Source: Spongiactinospora sp. TRM90649 (GTDB lineage Bacteria; Actinomycetota; Actinomycetes; Streptosporangiales; Streptosporangiaceae). From it: DNA of 64,000 bases. Below, piece after piece: positions 1-8,750 of the stretch (within the stretch, counting starts at the first letter, position 1; each line of letters opens with the position of its first letter). A program made the position numbers and the translations under genes. The DNA lies in assembly GCF_029382225.1 (NCBI RefSeq), contig NZ_JARLTC010000014.1, forward strand, positions 167,284 to 231,283, in the 5' to 3' direction. The notes beneath the pieces were generated by a model. It was given only the letters and a program-made list of their open reading frames with translations. It was not told where the DNA came from and made no database searches.

Positions 1-696
1 GCAATCATACGTAATGGACCACTCATAAGAGGAGCACAGTTTCGCATCAGGGGCCACAGGAGATGACGTAACGCCGATTACGGACGAAGTCTAAAGCCAC
101 GGCGGGTCAAGTGCCGACCCCTTCGTGCGGTTTAGCGGCAGGTGTACCGGGCGCGGTGTAAGGCGTCGCAGGTCGCGGGCCGCACGGCGAACACCGGCCC
201 CCGGGTACGGCGGAGCCGGTGCGGAATGCAATGTGAGCCGGACTCACCGGCGTGAATGGTCTCGGGCACGCGCGCCCAGTGGTGCGGCCCGTAATGCATG
301 ACCGGGGCGACGTCACCCGGTCCGGCCACGGAAGGGCCGGATTTCCAGAACATTGCTCGACCGGCGTCCGGCGAGAGGGAAAGCGCGCGGGAGCGGGTCG
401 AAAACGCAGCAGGCAGCATCGAGGCCGACGCGGGAGCCGACGCGGGGGCCGGCGGCAAGGACCACGCGAAAGCCGACGCGGAGGACCATGCGAAAGCCGA
501 CGCGGGGGCCGGTGGCAAGGACCACGCGAAAGCCGACGCGAGGCGCCGCCCGCCGCTTCGCGGGGGCGTCGCAGCGCCGGGCGTCAGCCCGTCCGGCCGC
601 GACCGCACCACCATGGTCTCTCCTCACACGCCGCCCACGCCCCCGGGAACCGCCCCGGCCGGGACGTGGGACACGGCGTGCGGAATAGTACCCCGG
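1..696. other. Region downstream of ndh with no convincing gene
   Basis: No reading frame here has a convincing start, ribosome binding site and recognisable product. Frames open on both strands between about 130 and 780 arise because a 60-bp tandem repeat (421-540) contains no stops. The plus frame would read Ala-Asp-Lys-rich and the minus frame Ala-Ser-Trp-Pro-rich; neither resembles a family I know. A small inverted repeat (CGTAA, 6-nt loop, TTACG) lies at 67-82. A short species-specific protein cannot be excluded. Confidence 0.5.
421..540. repeat. Two tandem 60-bp units
   Basis: Positions 421-480 and 481-540 align over their whole length. The last 45 bases differ at one position and the first 15 differ at several. 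Each unit contains internal copies of GCGAAAGCCGACGCG. The unit length is a multiple of three, so it keeps frames open on both strands. Confidence 0.85.
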
Positions 697-2025
697 TCAG
701 CCCCGGCGATCACCGGCGACCGCGGCACGGAACTGGTCGCGCGGGCGGTGGATCTCACCCAGCGAGATGGTCTCCCGCTTGAAGAACAGGGCGAGGGTCC
801 AGTCCACCACGACGCGGACCTTCCTGTTAAGAGTAGGCACCCTGGACAGGTGGTAGGTCCGGTGCATGAACCACGCGGGCAGGCCGCGCAGCTTGATGCC
901 GTAGACGTTGGCCACGCCCTCGTGCAAGCCCAGGCCCGCCACCGAACCGACGTAGCGGTGGCGGTACTCCACCAGCTCCTCGCCGCGGAGCTTGCGCACG
1001 ATGTTGTCGGCGAGCACCTTGGCCTGGCGCACCGCGTGCTGGGCGTTCGGCGCGCAGTACTGCCCGGGGTTGGTGACGTCGGGCACGCCCGCGATGTCGC
1101 CCGCGGTGAAGGCGTCGGGCTGGCCGGACACGGTGAGCCGGGTGGTGGCCTTGATCCGGCCGCGTTCGTCGATCGGCAGGTCGGTGGCGTTGACCACCGG
1201 GCTGGCCTTGACGCCGGCCGTCCAGACCAGGGTCTCGGCCTCGAAGGAGTCGCCGTCCGACAGGACCACGTGCCCGTTCACGCAGGACTCCAGGCGCGTG
1301 TTGAGCCGCACGTCGATGCCCCGGGCGCGCAGCTCGCCGAGGGTCCAGCGGCCCATCTCGGGGCCGACCTCGGGCAGCACCCGGTCGGTCGCCTCGACGA
1401 GCACCCAGCGCAGGTCCTTGGGGTCGATGTTGCGGTAGTAGCGCGTCGAGTAGCGGGACATGTCCTCCAGCTCGGCCAGCGCCTCGACGCCGGCGAAGCC
1501 CGCACCGACCACCACGAAGGTGAGCGCCTTGCGGCGCAGCTCCTCGTCGGTGCTGGACTCGGCCACGTCGAGCTGGTGCAGGACCCGGTTGCGCAGGCCG
1601 ATGGCCTCACCGATGGACTTGAAGCCGATGCCGATGTCGGTCAGGCCGGGGATCGGCAGCGTGCGCGAGATCGAACCGGCCGCCATCACCACGATGTCGT
1701 AGCGGATCTCGCGGGCGGACCCCTCGTTCGGCTCGAACGTGGCGGTGTGACCCGCGTGGTTCAGCTTGGTGATCCGCCCGTTCAGGATGCGGATCTTGGG
1801 CAGGATCCGGCGCAGCGGCGCCACCACGTGGCGCGGGGACAGGTTGCCCGCCGCCGCCTCCGGGAGGAACGGCTGGTAGGTCATGTAGGACTGCGGATCG
1901 ACCAGCGTTACCCGCACGGTGCCGTCGCGCAGGGCGCCGCGCAGCCTGCGCTGAAGACGCAGGGCGGTGTAGAGGCCGACGTAGCCACCACCGACGATCA
2001 GGATGTGCTTGGGGTCGCGGTTCAC
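697..2025 (-). CDS. ndh: Type II NADH dehydrogenase (NDH-2)
   Basis: FAD-containing, non-proton-pumping NADH:quinone oxidoreductase of the respiratory chain, peripheral on the inner face of the membrane. The 442-residue protein has the two expected dinucleotide folds: HILIVGGGYVGLYTALR near residues 7-23 for FAD and FVVVGAGFAGVEALAEL near 170 for NADH. The FAD C-terminal motif VYGIKLRGLPAWFMHRTYH and a basic/hydrophobic tail (DWTLALFFKRE) that probably contacts membrane follow. Length fits the family. The start is GTG. It is the last gene of the minus-strand block and has its own upstream palindrome matching the Rex operator, so transcription is probably tuned to NADH/NAD+. Identification is firm; quinone preference cannot be read. 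Confidence 0.93.
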   Translation of the reverse strand: MNRDPKHILIVGGGYVGLYTALRLQRRLRGALRDGTVRVTLVDPQSYMTYQPFLPEAAAGNLSPRHVVAPLRRILPKIRILNGRITKLNHAGHTATFEPNEGSAREIRYDIVVMAAGSISRTLPIPGLTDIGIGFKSIGEAIGLRNRVLHQLDVAESSTDEELRRKALTFVVVGAGFAGVEALAELEDMSRYSTRYYRNIDPKDLRWVLVEATDRVLPEVGPEMGRWTLGELRARGIDVRLNTRLESCVNGHVVLSDGDSFEAETLVWTAGVKASPVVNATDLPIDERGRIKATTRLTVSGQPDAFTAGDIAGVPDVTNPGQYCAPNAQHAVRQAKVLADNIVRKLRGEELVEYRHRYVGSVAGLGLHEGVANVYGIKLRGLPAWFMHRTYHLSRVPTLNRKVRVVVDWTLALFFKRETISLGEIHRPRDQFRAAVAGDRRG

Positions 2026-2048
2026 CTTGGGTGCCCACCTCTCGCACT

Positions 2049-2070
2049 GCTTGTGAATACATTCACAAGC
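2049..2070 (-). promoter_or_regulatory. Rex-type operator upstream of ndh
   Basis: A perfect palindrome with 10-bp arms and a 2-bp centre. Its core TTGTGAATACATTCACAA (2051-2068) matches the Rex consensus TTGTGAA-N4-TTCACAA. It sits 24 bp before the ndh start codon, a natural place to block transcription. Rex is known to repress ndh in Streptomyces when NADH is low relative to NAD+. The same bases also satisfy the looser CRP pattern TGTGA-N6-TCACA, so the regulator is inferred. Confidence 0.8.
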
Positions 2071-2118
2071 TTACGCTTCCCATATCCTTCGAGGCCAATC
2101 GGGGGGCTGCGACGTTCG

Positions 2119-2928
2119 TCACTCCCGCACGGACACCCTGGCCAGGGCCGCCGCGCGGGCGAACACGTCGTCGAGCATCCGCTCGGTGACCCTGCCGGTG
2201 AAGGTGTTCTGCTGGCTGGGGTGATAGCAACCGATCAGGTGGACGGGCGCGCCGTCGTAGGCGATCTCGGCCTCCGCGCCATGGCCGAACTTCGGCCGGA
2301 CGGCCGGCAGCCCGTACCCCGCCTCCCGCAGAGCGGGCCACACGGCCTGCCAGGCGAACCCGCCGAGCGCCACGATCGCCCGCACCCCGGGCCCGGCCAG
2401 CTCCAGCTCGCGGTCCAGCCACGGACGGCAGGTGTCGCGCTCCTCCGGAGTGGGCTTGTTGGCGGGCGGCGCGCAGCGCACCACGGCCATCATCCGGGTG
2501 GCGTTGAGCCGCTGGCCGTCATCGACGCGCACGCTGGTGGGCTGGACGGCCAGCCCGGTGCGGTAGAGCGAGGCGAACAGCCAGTCGCCGCTGCGGTCGC
2601 CGGTGAAGATCCGCCCGGTGCGGTTCCCGCCGTGCGCGGCGGGGGCCAGGCCCACGATGAGCACCCGAGGCTCGTCCGCGCCCCAGCCCGGCACCGGGCG
2701 GCCCCAGTAGACCTCGTCGGCGAAGGCCCGCCGCCTGACCCGCGCGACCTCCTCGCGCCAGGCCACCAGCCTGGGGCAGGCCCGGCACACCGACTCGCGC
2801 GCGGCCAGTTCGCCGGTCGTTCCGGCGTCGCCGGCCAGTTCGGCGACCTCGGCGCGGTCGTGGGCGACGGGGGTGTCGGCGGTGGCCGGGTCTCCGGGCC
2901 GGCCGCTGCCCGGCGGTACGAAGCTCAT
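2119..2928 (-). CDS. Uracil-DNA glycosylase, family 5 (UDGb type)
   Basis: Base-excision repair enzyme removing uracil, and in this family hypoxanthine, from DNA. The 269-residue protein has motif A as GLAPAAHGGNRTGR (about 93-106), with Ala where families 1 and 2 have a catalytic Asp/Asn; this is diagnostic of family 5. The C-terminal motif GCYHPSQQNTFTGR is also present. Four cysteines (Cys48 and Cys51 in VCRACPRL, one in VRCAPP, one in DTCRPW) fit the 4Fe-4S cluster of these enzymes. I chose the ATG at 2928; the frame stays open a further 21 codons upstream without family-like sequence. No clear Shine-Dalgarno precedes it. It lies between ppx and ndh on the same strand. Confidence 0.88.
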   Translation of the reverse strand: MSFVPPGSGRPGDPATADTPVAHDRAEVAELAGDAGTTGELAARESVCRACPRLVAWREEVARVRRRAFADEVYWGRPVPGWGADEPRVLIVGLAPAAHGGNRTGRIFTGDRSGDWLFASLYRTGLAVQPTSVRVDDGQRLNATRMMAVVRCAPPANKPTPEERDTCRPWLDRELELAGPGVRAIVALGGFAWQAVWPALREAGYGLPAVRPKFGHGAEAEIAYDGAPVHLIGCYHPSQQNTFTGRVTERMLDDVFARAAALARVSVRE

Positions 2929-3181
2929 GCCAACGATCGTGCCATCACGACGAAGGGACGCGATTCCCAAACGGGGCGTCACGTCCCTCACGGTTCCCAG
3001 AAGAGGGTTCCGTGTGTCGCCTCAGAGCGTGTCGTTCAAGCCGGGCCGACGGCGTTGGCTCTGCTTGGGGCAGGTGTAGGTGAAGGTGTCCGCCGCCGGG
3101 TCGCCGTTAGGCGAGGTGACGACCAGCTATAGGCCAGAGAACCACTCAACTGCCACCAAAAGCGGCAGCCACCCAGGAACG

Positions 3182-4099
3182 TTACAAACCCACGAGTGAC
3201 CAGGCGATACCGTCGAGAATGTCGTGCTCGCTCACCGCGACCTCGGCGAAGCCGTATCGGGCCACGATCCGGTCCAGAATGAGCGCGCCCGCGCCGATGA
3301 CGTCGACCCGCCCCGGATGCATGACGCCCAGTGCCGCGCGCTCTTCATGCGTCATCGAAAGCAGACGCTGGGTGACCTCGTGCACGTCACCGGCCGGAAT
3401 TCGGGAATGGTGAATACGCGCGGGATCGTATTCGGAAAGCCCGAGAGCGATTCCCGCGACCGTCGTGACCGATCCGGCGAGCCCCACCAGGGTGCGCGCC
3501 GCGCCCACCGGCACCTCGGCCTCGACCCGGTCGAGCGCCCGGTCGATGTCGGCGGCCACCGCCGCCACCGCCTCGCCGGACGGCGGGTCGGCGTCCTTCA
3601 GATGCCGCTCGGTCAGGCGCACGCAGCCGATGTCGACCGACAGCGCCCCCCAGGGCGACGGGCCCACCACGAACTCGGTCGAGCCGCCGCCGATGTCCAC
3701 CACCAGGAACGGCGCGGGGTGCCCCGGCAGGTCTCTGGTCGCCCCGGCGAAGGACAGCGCGGCCTCCTCGGCCCCGGTGACCACCTCGGGAGCCACGCCG
3801 AAGATCTCGCGCACGCCCCGCTCGAAGTCGGCGCGGTTCGCGGCGTCGCGGGTCGCGCTGGTCGCCACCACGCGCACCGCCTCCGCCCCGTGCTGGGCGA
3901 TCAGCTTGGCGTAGCCGCGCATCGCGGCGAACGTGCGCTCCAGCGCGGCCGGGGACAAGCGTCCGGTGCGGTCCACTCCCTCGCCCAGGCGCACGATCTC
4001 CATGCGCCGCTCGATCTCGGCCAGGCCGTCCGCCGTCACGTCGGCGACCAGCAGGCGCACCGAGTTGGTGCCGCAGTCGATCGCGGCCACACGGGTCAT
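3182..4099 (-). CDS. ppx: Ppx/GppA-family exopolyphosphatase
   Basis: Hydrolyses terminal phosphates of polyphosphate (or pppGpp) in the cytoplasm. The 305-residue protein is the short, single-module actinobacterial form, with only the ASKHA-fold catalytic region. Motifs seen: AIDCGTNSVRLLVAD (6-20), a catalytic-loop Glu in TGAEEAALSF (about 108-117), and the phosphate-binding loop VVDIGGGSTEF (133-143). It overlaps DUF501 upstream by ATGA, so the two are translationally coupled with ftsB. Polyphosphate synthesis is encoded 42 kb away (ppk), so both sides of the polyP cycle are in the window. PolyP versus pppGpp preference cannot be decided from sequence. Confidence 0.88.
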   Translation of the reverse strand: MTRVAAIDCGTNSVRLLVADVTADGLAEIERRMEIVRLGEGVDRTGRLSPAALERTFAAMRGYAKLIAQHGAEAVRVVATSATRDAANRADFERGVREIFGVAPEVVTGAEEAALSFAGATRDLPGHPAPFLVVDIGGGSTEFVVGPSPWGALSVDIGCVRLTERHLKDADPPSGEAVAAVAADIDRALDRVEAEVPVGAARTLVGLAGSVTTVAGIALGLSEYDPARIHHSRIPAGDVHEVTQRLLSMTHEERAALGVMHPGRVDVIGAGALILDRIVARYGFAEVAVSEHDILDGIAWSLVGL

Positions 4100-4638
4100 C
4101 GCTCGCCCACCTCATCGCGCGTCACGCACGGACCGGCCGCCCACCAGGGCGGCAGCAGATCGAGGGCCTCGCGGCCCAGCGGATTGGACCCCGGCGCGGC
4201 CAGCTCGTGCGCGACCAGCGCGTGCAGGCACTTCACCCGGTCGGGCATCCCGCCCGCGCTCTGCGTACCGCGCGGCAGCGGCTCGATGCCCTCCTGCTCG
4301 GCCACCGCGTCGCGCCTGGCGACGTAGTCGTCATGGGCGGCCTGGTACGACTTGGCCAGCTCGGGATCGGCGGCCAGCCGCTCGCGCATCTCCCGCATCA
4401 GCCCGGACGACTCCAGCGCGCCGATCTCGGAGGCCGCGCGCGGACACGTCAAGTAGTACAGCGTCGGGAACGGCGACCCGTCGGCCAGCCTGGGCGCGGT
4501 CTCCACCACATCGGGCAGCCCGCACGGGCACCGGTGCGCCACCGCGCGCACCGCCCTCGGCGGACGGCCGAGCTGGCGTTCGACGCTGTCGAGATCCTCC
4601 CGGTCGGGCACCGGACGCTCCTCCCCCTGCGGGGTCAT
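4096..4638 (-). CDS. DUF501 family protein
   Basis: A 180-residue cytoplasmic protein of the DUF501 family, whose function is unknown but whose place between ftsB/divIC and ppx is conserved in actinobacteria. Visible features are VERQLGRPPRAVRAVAHRCP near the N-terminus, the Cys-containing CPCGLPDVVETAPRL and TLYYLTCPRAASEIGALE, and a C-terminal CLHALVAHELA (conserved CxHAxxAHxLA) followed by NPLG. Start: the ATG at 4638 overlaps the ftsB stop by ATGA. The same frame runs open far upstream through ftsB, but that is antiframe noise. Its stop overlaps the ppx start by the same ATGA arrangement. Confidence 0.85.
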   Translation of the reverse strand: MTPQGEERPVPDREDLDSVERQLGRPPRAVRAVAHRCPCGLPDVVETAPRLADGSPFPTLYYLTCPRAASEIGALESSGLMREMRERLAADPELAKSYQAAHDDYVARRDAVAEQEGIEPLPRGTQSAGGMPDRVKCLHALVAHELAAPGSNPLGREALDLLPPWWAAGPCVTRDEVGER

Positions 4639-5021
4639 CGGGAGACGCCGTGGTCGGCCGCCTCGACCGACTTCCACAGCGACTCGTACCACGGCGGCCT
4701 GGCCACGGCCCGTCGTCCCGGCTTGCCGGGGGCCGCCACCTTGTCGCCGTCCATCACCACGAAACACTTCTGCCCGGGCTCGCAGTAGAACAGGCGCTCC
4801 CTGGCCTGACGCACGGTGTAGCCCGGATCCTGGAGCTGTTTGCTCCGCTCCCGCAGGCGTTGCAGGGCCGCGAGCTCCCGGGCCTGCTCCTGTTGCAGCT
4901 CCGCGATCTGGCGGCGCTGGGCGACGAACTCCCTGACCGGGTAGGCCAGGCTCATCGCGATCGCGCACACCACCACCGCGAGCACCGCCGCGCGCCCGGT
5001 CAGTTGCGGCCGCCTGCTCAT
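4635..5021 (-). CDS. ftsB: Septum formation initiator FtsB/DivIC
   Basis: Small bitopic cell-division protein that works with FtsL and FtsQ at the septum. In 128 residues it has a basic N-terminus, one membrane helix (about 11-27), a coiled coil rich in Gln/Glu/Leu (about 31-62), and the family signature DPGYTVRQARERLFYCEPGQ (about 66-85). Unusually, the signature carries two cysteines (FYCEPGQKCF) where relatives usually have Val or Arg. They face outside the membrane and could form a disulfide. It follows eno after a strong terminator hairpin and is coupled to DUF501 by ATGA. Confidence 0.9.
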   Translation of the reverse strand: MSRRPQLTGRAAVLAVVVCAIAMSLAYPVREFVAQRRQIAELQQEQARELAALQRLRERSKQLQDPGYTVRQARERLFYCEPGQKCFVVMDGDKVAAPGKPGRRAVARPPWYESLWKSVEAADHGVSR

Positions 5022-5049
5022 CCACTGCCCTCCCTGTGCTCGGCGCGGC

Positions 5050-5083
5050 GGCCCGTGCCCGGCGCGGACGCCGGGCGCGGGCC
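5050..5083 (-). terminator. Hairpin terminator after eno
   Basis: A 15-bp stem (5050-5064 with 5069-5083) with a single G-U type mismatch and a CGGA tetraloop, 13 bp past the eno stop. It has no T tract, as is usual for high-GC actinobacteria. It separates eno from the ftsB-DUF501-ppx unit. Confidence 0.75.
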
Positions 5084-5096
5084 ACCGTCACCCACG

Positions 5097-6374
5097 CTAG
5101 CGAGAGAAGCGGGGGAAGGCACCGCGACCCGCGTAGCGGGCGGAATCTCCCAAATGCTCCTCGATGCGAAGCAACTGGTTGTACTTCGCCACGCGGTCGG
5201 AGCGCGCCGGCGCGCCGGTCTTGATCTGGCCGCAGTTCGTCGCCACCGCCAGGTCGGCGATCGTGACGTCCTCGGTCTCGCCGGACCGGTGGCTCATCAT
5301 GCAGCGGTAGCCGCTGCGGTGGGCCAGCTCGACCGCGTCGAGGGTCTCGGTGAGCGTGCCGATCTGGTTCACCTTCACCAGCAGCGCGTTGGCCGCGCCG
5401 TCGGCGATGCCCCGGGCCAGCCGCTCGGGGTTGGTGACGAACAGGTCGTCGCCGACGAGCTGGACCCGCGAGCCGATGGCGGTGGTGATGGACTTCCAGC
5501 CCGCCCAGTCCTCTTCGTCCAGCGGGTCCTCGATGGAGACCAGCGGGTAGGAGGCGACCAGGTCGGTGTAGAACGCGATCAGCTCGTCCGCGCTCAGGCC
5601 CTTGCCGTCGATGGTGTAGGTGCCGCCGGAGTGGAACTCGGTGGCCGCGACGTCGAGCGCCAGCGCGATGTCCTCGCCCGGGGTGTAGCCGGCCCGCTCG
5701 ATGGCCACCATGATCAGGTCGAGCGCGTCGCGGTTGGACGGCAGGTTCGGCGCGAAGCCGCCCTCGTCGCCCAGCCCGGTGGCGTAGCCCGTCTCCTTCA
5801 GCACCGCCTTGAGCGTGTGGTAGACCTCCGCGCCCCAGCGGACCGCCTCGGAGAACGTCTCCGCGCCGATCGGCGCGATCATGAACTCCTGGATGTCCAC
5901 GTTGGTGTCGGCGTGCGCGCCGCCGTTCAGGATGTTCATCATCGGCACCGGCAGCAGGTGCGCGTTCGGCCCGCCGACGTAGCGGTAAAGCTCCAGGTCG
6001 GCGCTGTCGGCGGCGGCCTTGGCCACGGCCAGCGACACGCCCAGGATGGCGTTCGCGCCGAGCCTGGACTTGTTGTCGGTGCCGTCCAGGTCGATCATCG
6101 TCTGGTCGATCAGCCGCTGGTCCTCGGCGTCGAGCTCGGCGATCTCGTCGGCGATCTCGTCCGTGACGCCGAGCACCGCCTTCTCCACGCCCTTGCCGAG
6201 GTAGCGCTCGCCGCCGTCGCGCAGTTCCACCGCCTCGAACTGGCCGGTGGACGCACCACTCGGCACCGCGGCCCGGCCGGTGCTGTAGTCGTCAAGCAGG
6301 ACCTCGACCTCTACCGTGGGGTTGCCCCGGGAGTCGAGGATCTCGCGCGCGGTAACGGCCTCGATGGCAGCCAC
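5097..6374 (-). CDS. eno: Enolase
   Basis: Glycolytic 2-phosphoglycerate dehydratase, cytoplasmic. The 425 residues match the family length. Seen are the N-terminal EILDSRGNPTVEVEV, VPSGASTG with the substrate-contacting Ser, catalytic-region GDEGGFAPN, metal ligands in ALDVAATEF, SIEDPLDEEDW and GDDLFVTN, the catalytic Lys in LVKVNQIGTLTET, and SHRSGETED near the C-terminus. It is transcribed away from the kinase gene and is followed by a strong hairpin. Nothing abnormal is visible. Confidence 0.98.
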   Translation of the reverse strand: MAAIEAVTAREILDSRGNPTVEVEVLLDDYSTGRAAVPSGASTGQFEAVELRDGGERYLGKGVEKAVLGVTDEIADEIAELDAEDQRLIDQTMIDLDGTDNKSRLGANAILGVSLAVAKAAADSADLELYRYVGGPNAHLLPVPMMNILNGGAHADTNVDIQEFMIAPIGAETFSEAVRWGAEVYHTLKAVLKETGYATGLGDEGGFAPNLPSNRDALDLIMVAIERAGYTPGEDIALALDVAATEFHSGGTYTIDGKGLSADELIAFYTDLVASYPLVSIEDPLDEEDWAGWKSITTAIGSRVQLVGDDLFVTNPERLARGIADGAANALLVKVNQIGTLTETLDAVELAHRSGYRCMMSHRSGETEDVTIADLAVATNCGQIKTGAPARSDRVAKYNQLLRIEEHLGDSARYAGRGAFPRFSR

Positions 6375-6454
6375 GAAGCGCTCCTTGGGATCGAAGAACG
6401 GGTTGCGCCAGAAAGCCTATCGACACATGGCGGGCCGCACGGATCCGCCGGGCG

Positions 6455-8674
6455 CTATTCCAGTCGCCAGCTCCTGAGCCTGCGGTCCTGGCCGCCGGCG
6501 ACGGCCACGAGCCCGCCGTCGAGTTCGGCCGCGGTCACGGTGAGCAGCCAGTCCTTGGCGCCCTTGAACGGCCCGCCGAGCGGCTTGCCGGTGGTGAGGT
6601 CCCACGCCCGCACGGACTTGTCCCAGCTCGCGGTGAGCAGCACGGGACGGCCCCCGGCGTCGGCGACGGCGGCGTCGACCACCGCCTCGCGGTGCCCGGC
6701 CATCGCCTCGTAGAGCGGCCGCCGGGTGGCGAGGTCGACCACCTCGATCTCGTTGGCGCGGTTCTCCCGCGCGAGCACCGTACGGCCTCCGACCGTGGCG
6801 ACGGCGAGCGCGTAGCACGGGGTGGTGGTGTACGGCTCGCCGATCGGCCGCCGGGTGGTGGCGTCCCAGACGATGAGCCGGTTGTCGGTCTGCGCGCCGA
6901 CGGTGACGACGACCGGCTTGCCGTCGAGTTCGGCGGTGACCATCGACAGCACACCGAACTTGTGGCCCCGCATCGCCGAGCCGATCTGCTCGCCGGTGAC
7001 CGGGTCGGACAGGCGCGTGCCGTCTCCGCCGGAGGACGCCACCACCGGACGGCCGTCCAGGGAGGTCACGGCCACGGAGTTCACGTCGTCGGAGTGCCCG
7101 GCGAAGCGGCTGATCCGCTTGCCCGACTCAAGGTCCCAGACGTGGACGGCGTTGTCGTAACCGCCCGCGACGCCGGCGGGCCGGCCGTCGAGGTCGATCA
7201 CCTCGATGTCGCTGAACACCTCGGCCCCGAGCCGGTAGGCGGGGGCCGCCTGCTTGCCGGTAGCGAGGTCGGATATGAGGATCCGGCCGTTGCGGTCGGA
7301 GGAGACGGCGACGTCGCGGCCTTTCAGGCGGGTGAAGGCCACGCCCGTCACCTCGTCGGAATGCCCGGAGAACACCGCGCCCACGGGTTTGCCGAAGCCG
7401 CCGGGAAGGCGCGGAGAGGCACCGGTGGCGGTGGGAGTGGGGGTCGTGGTCTCGCTGGGGGCCTGTTCCGGCGTACTGCCCGCCTCCCTCGTCACGCCCG
7501 CCTGCGTGGTGACGGAGGGAACGGGGGTGGGTGAGAACCGGGGGGCCAGGATCGCGGCCGAGACCGTCACCGCCGCGACGGCGGCGGCCACCCCCACCGC
7601 GACCCACGCGCCACGCCTGCGCCGCTCCTCCGGCTCGCGACGCCCGCGGGGAGCCGGCATCTGCCCGCCGGAGACCGCTCCCACCGGAACGGGCGTCCCC
7701 TGCGGCGGGGGCGGCTGGGCGGGCCCTCCCACGGGCGTGTGCCACCCGCCGGAAGGCCCCGTGGCCCCGAGCGCCCGGCCTGCCGGGCCGGTCTCCTGCC
7801 CCGCCCGCCCGGCCGCGGGCACACCTCCCGGGGAGGGCGCCGCCTGGCCGGGAGTCGCGGTGTCGGCCGCGATCAGGTCGAGGAGGAGCTGAGCGGCCGG
7901 CGGGCGCGCGGCGGGGTCCTTGGCGAGGCAGGCGAACAGGATGTCGCGTAACGGACCGGCGGGCAGGCCCGAGAGGTCGGGGTGCGCGTGCAGGATGCGG
8001 TTGAGCACGGCCGGGATGGTCTCCGACCCGAAGGCCGGACGGCCGGTCGCGGCGAAGACCATGGTGATCGCCCAGGCGAACACGTCGGAGGCGGCGGTGG
8101 CCGAGTGCCCGGAGATCTGCTCGGGCGACATGTACGCCGGGGTGCCCAGCGCCGAGCTGGTGGTCGCGGAGGTCACGCCGTCCAGCGCGCGGGCGATGCC
8201 GAAGTCGATGACCCTCGGCCCGTCGGCCGCCAGCAGCACGTTGCTCGGCTTGAAGTCGCGGTGGACGACCCCCGCGCGGTGGATCGCGGCCAGGGCCGTA
8301 GCCGTGCCGACCGCCACGCGCATCAGGTCGTCGCCCGTGCGCGGCCCGTTCTCGCGGACCATCCGGTCGAGCGGGACCCCCTCGACGTACTCGCTGACCA
8401 CGTACGGGTGGTCGTTGCGGACGTCGGAGTCGAGCACCCGGACCGTGCAGAACCGCGCGACCCGGCGGGCCGTCTCGACCTCGCGCCGGAACCGCTCTCT
8501 CGCCGAGGCGTCGCCCGCGAACCTGGCGTGCAGCAGCTTGACCGCCACCCGCTCGCCTTCGGGATCCTCGGCCAGGAACACGGTGCCCTGGCCGCCCTCG
8601 CCCAGCAGGCCGAGCAGCCGGTAGCGGCCCAGCCGCTCGGGGTCTCCCGGCCGCAGTGGATCGGCGCTGGACAT
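6455..8674 (-). CDS. Transmembrane Ser/Thr protein kinase with WD40 repeats
   Basis: Receptor-like Hanks-type kinase of 739 residues. The N-terminal catalytic domain (about 15-270) has the glycine loop LLGEGGQGTVF, the VAVKLL lysine, HRDFKPSNVLL in the catalytic loop, DFGIA, and GTPAYMSPEQI in the activation segment, so it should be active. A Pro/Gly-rich juxtamembrane linker follows, then one membrane helix (about 345-368) and a Thr/Pro-rich spacer. An external half of WD40-like repeats starts near 428, with recurrent GHSDEV-type openings and VWDL or AWDLTTGK closings. The repeats probably form a propeller sensing an extracellular ligand or protein; what it senses is unknown. It is monocistronic between eno and mazG. 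Confidence 0.92.
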   Translation of the reverse strand: MSSADPLRPGDPERLGRYRLLGLLGEGGQGTVFLAEDPEGERVAVKLLHARFAGDASARERFRREVETARRVARFCTVRVLDSDVRNDHPYVVSEYVEGVPLDRMVRENGPRTGDDLMRVAVGTATALAAIHRAGVVHRDFKPSNVLLAADGPRVIDFGIARALDGVTSATTSSALGTPAYMSPEQISGHSATAASDVFAWAITMVFAATGRPAFGSETIPAVLNRILHAHPDLSGLPAGPLRDILFACLAKDPAARPPAAQLLLDLIAADTATPGQAAPSPGGVPAAGRAGQETGPAGRALGATGPSGGWHTPVGGPAQPPPPQGTPVPVGAVSGGQMPAPRGRREPEERRRRGAWVAVGVAAAVAAVTVSAAILAPRFSPTPVPSVTTQAGVTREAGSTPEQAPSETTTPTPTATGASPRLPGGFGKPVGAVFSGHSDEVTGVAFTRLKGRDVAVSSDRNGRILISDLATGKQAAPAYRLGAEVFSDIEVIDLDGRPAGVAGGYDNAVHVWDLESGKRISRFAGHSDDVNSVAVTSLDGRPVVASSGGDGTRLSDPVTGEQIGSAMRGHKFGVLSMVTAELDGKPVVVTVGAQTDNRLIVWDATTRRPIGEPYTTTPCYALAVATVGGRTVLARENRANEIEVVDLATRRPLYEAMAGHREAVVDAAVADAGGRPVLLTASWDKSVRAWDLTTGKPLGGPFKGAKDWLLTVTAAELDGGLVAVAGGQDRRLRSWRLE

Positions 8675-8750
8675 CCGCTTCTCCCACTGGGCTCGGCGAC
8701 TGGGGCTCGACGACGCTGACTCAACGCTGACTCACGCCGAGCGTAACGGA

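Noticed and set aside
3000..3120. Possible tRNA because GTTCAAG resembles a T loop
   Set aside because: No flanking T stem or acceptor stem can be formed.
298..3132. Very long plus-strand open frame over ndh and the uracil-DNA glycosylase gene
   Set aside because: It is antisense to two well-identified genes, has no family-like sequence, and reflects the low stop-codon frequency of high-GC DNA.
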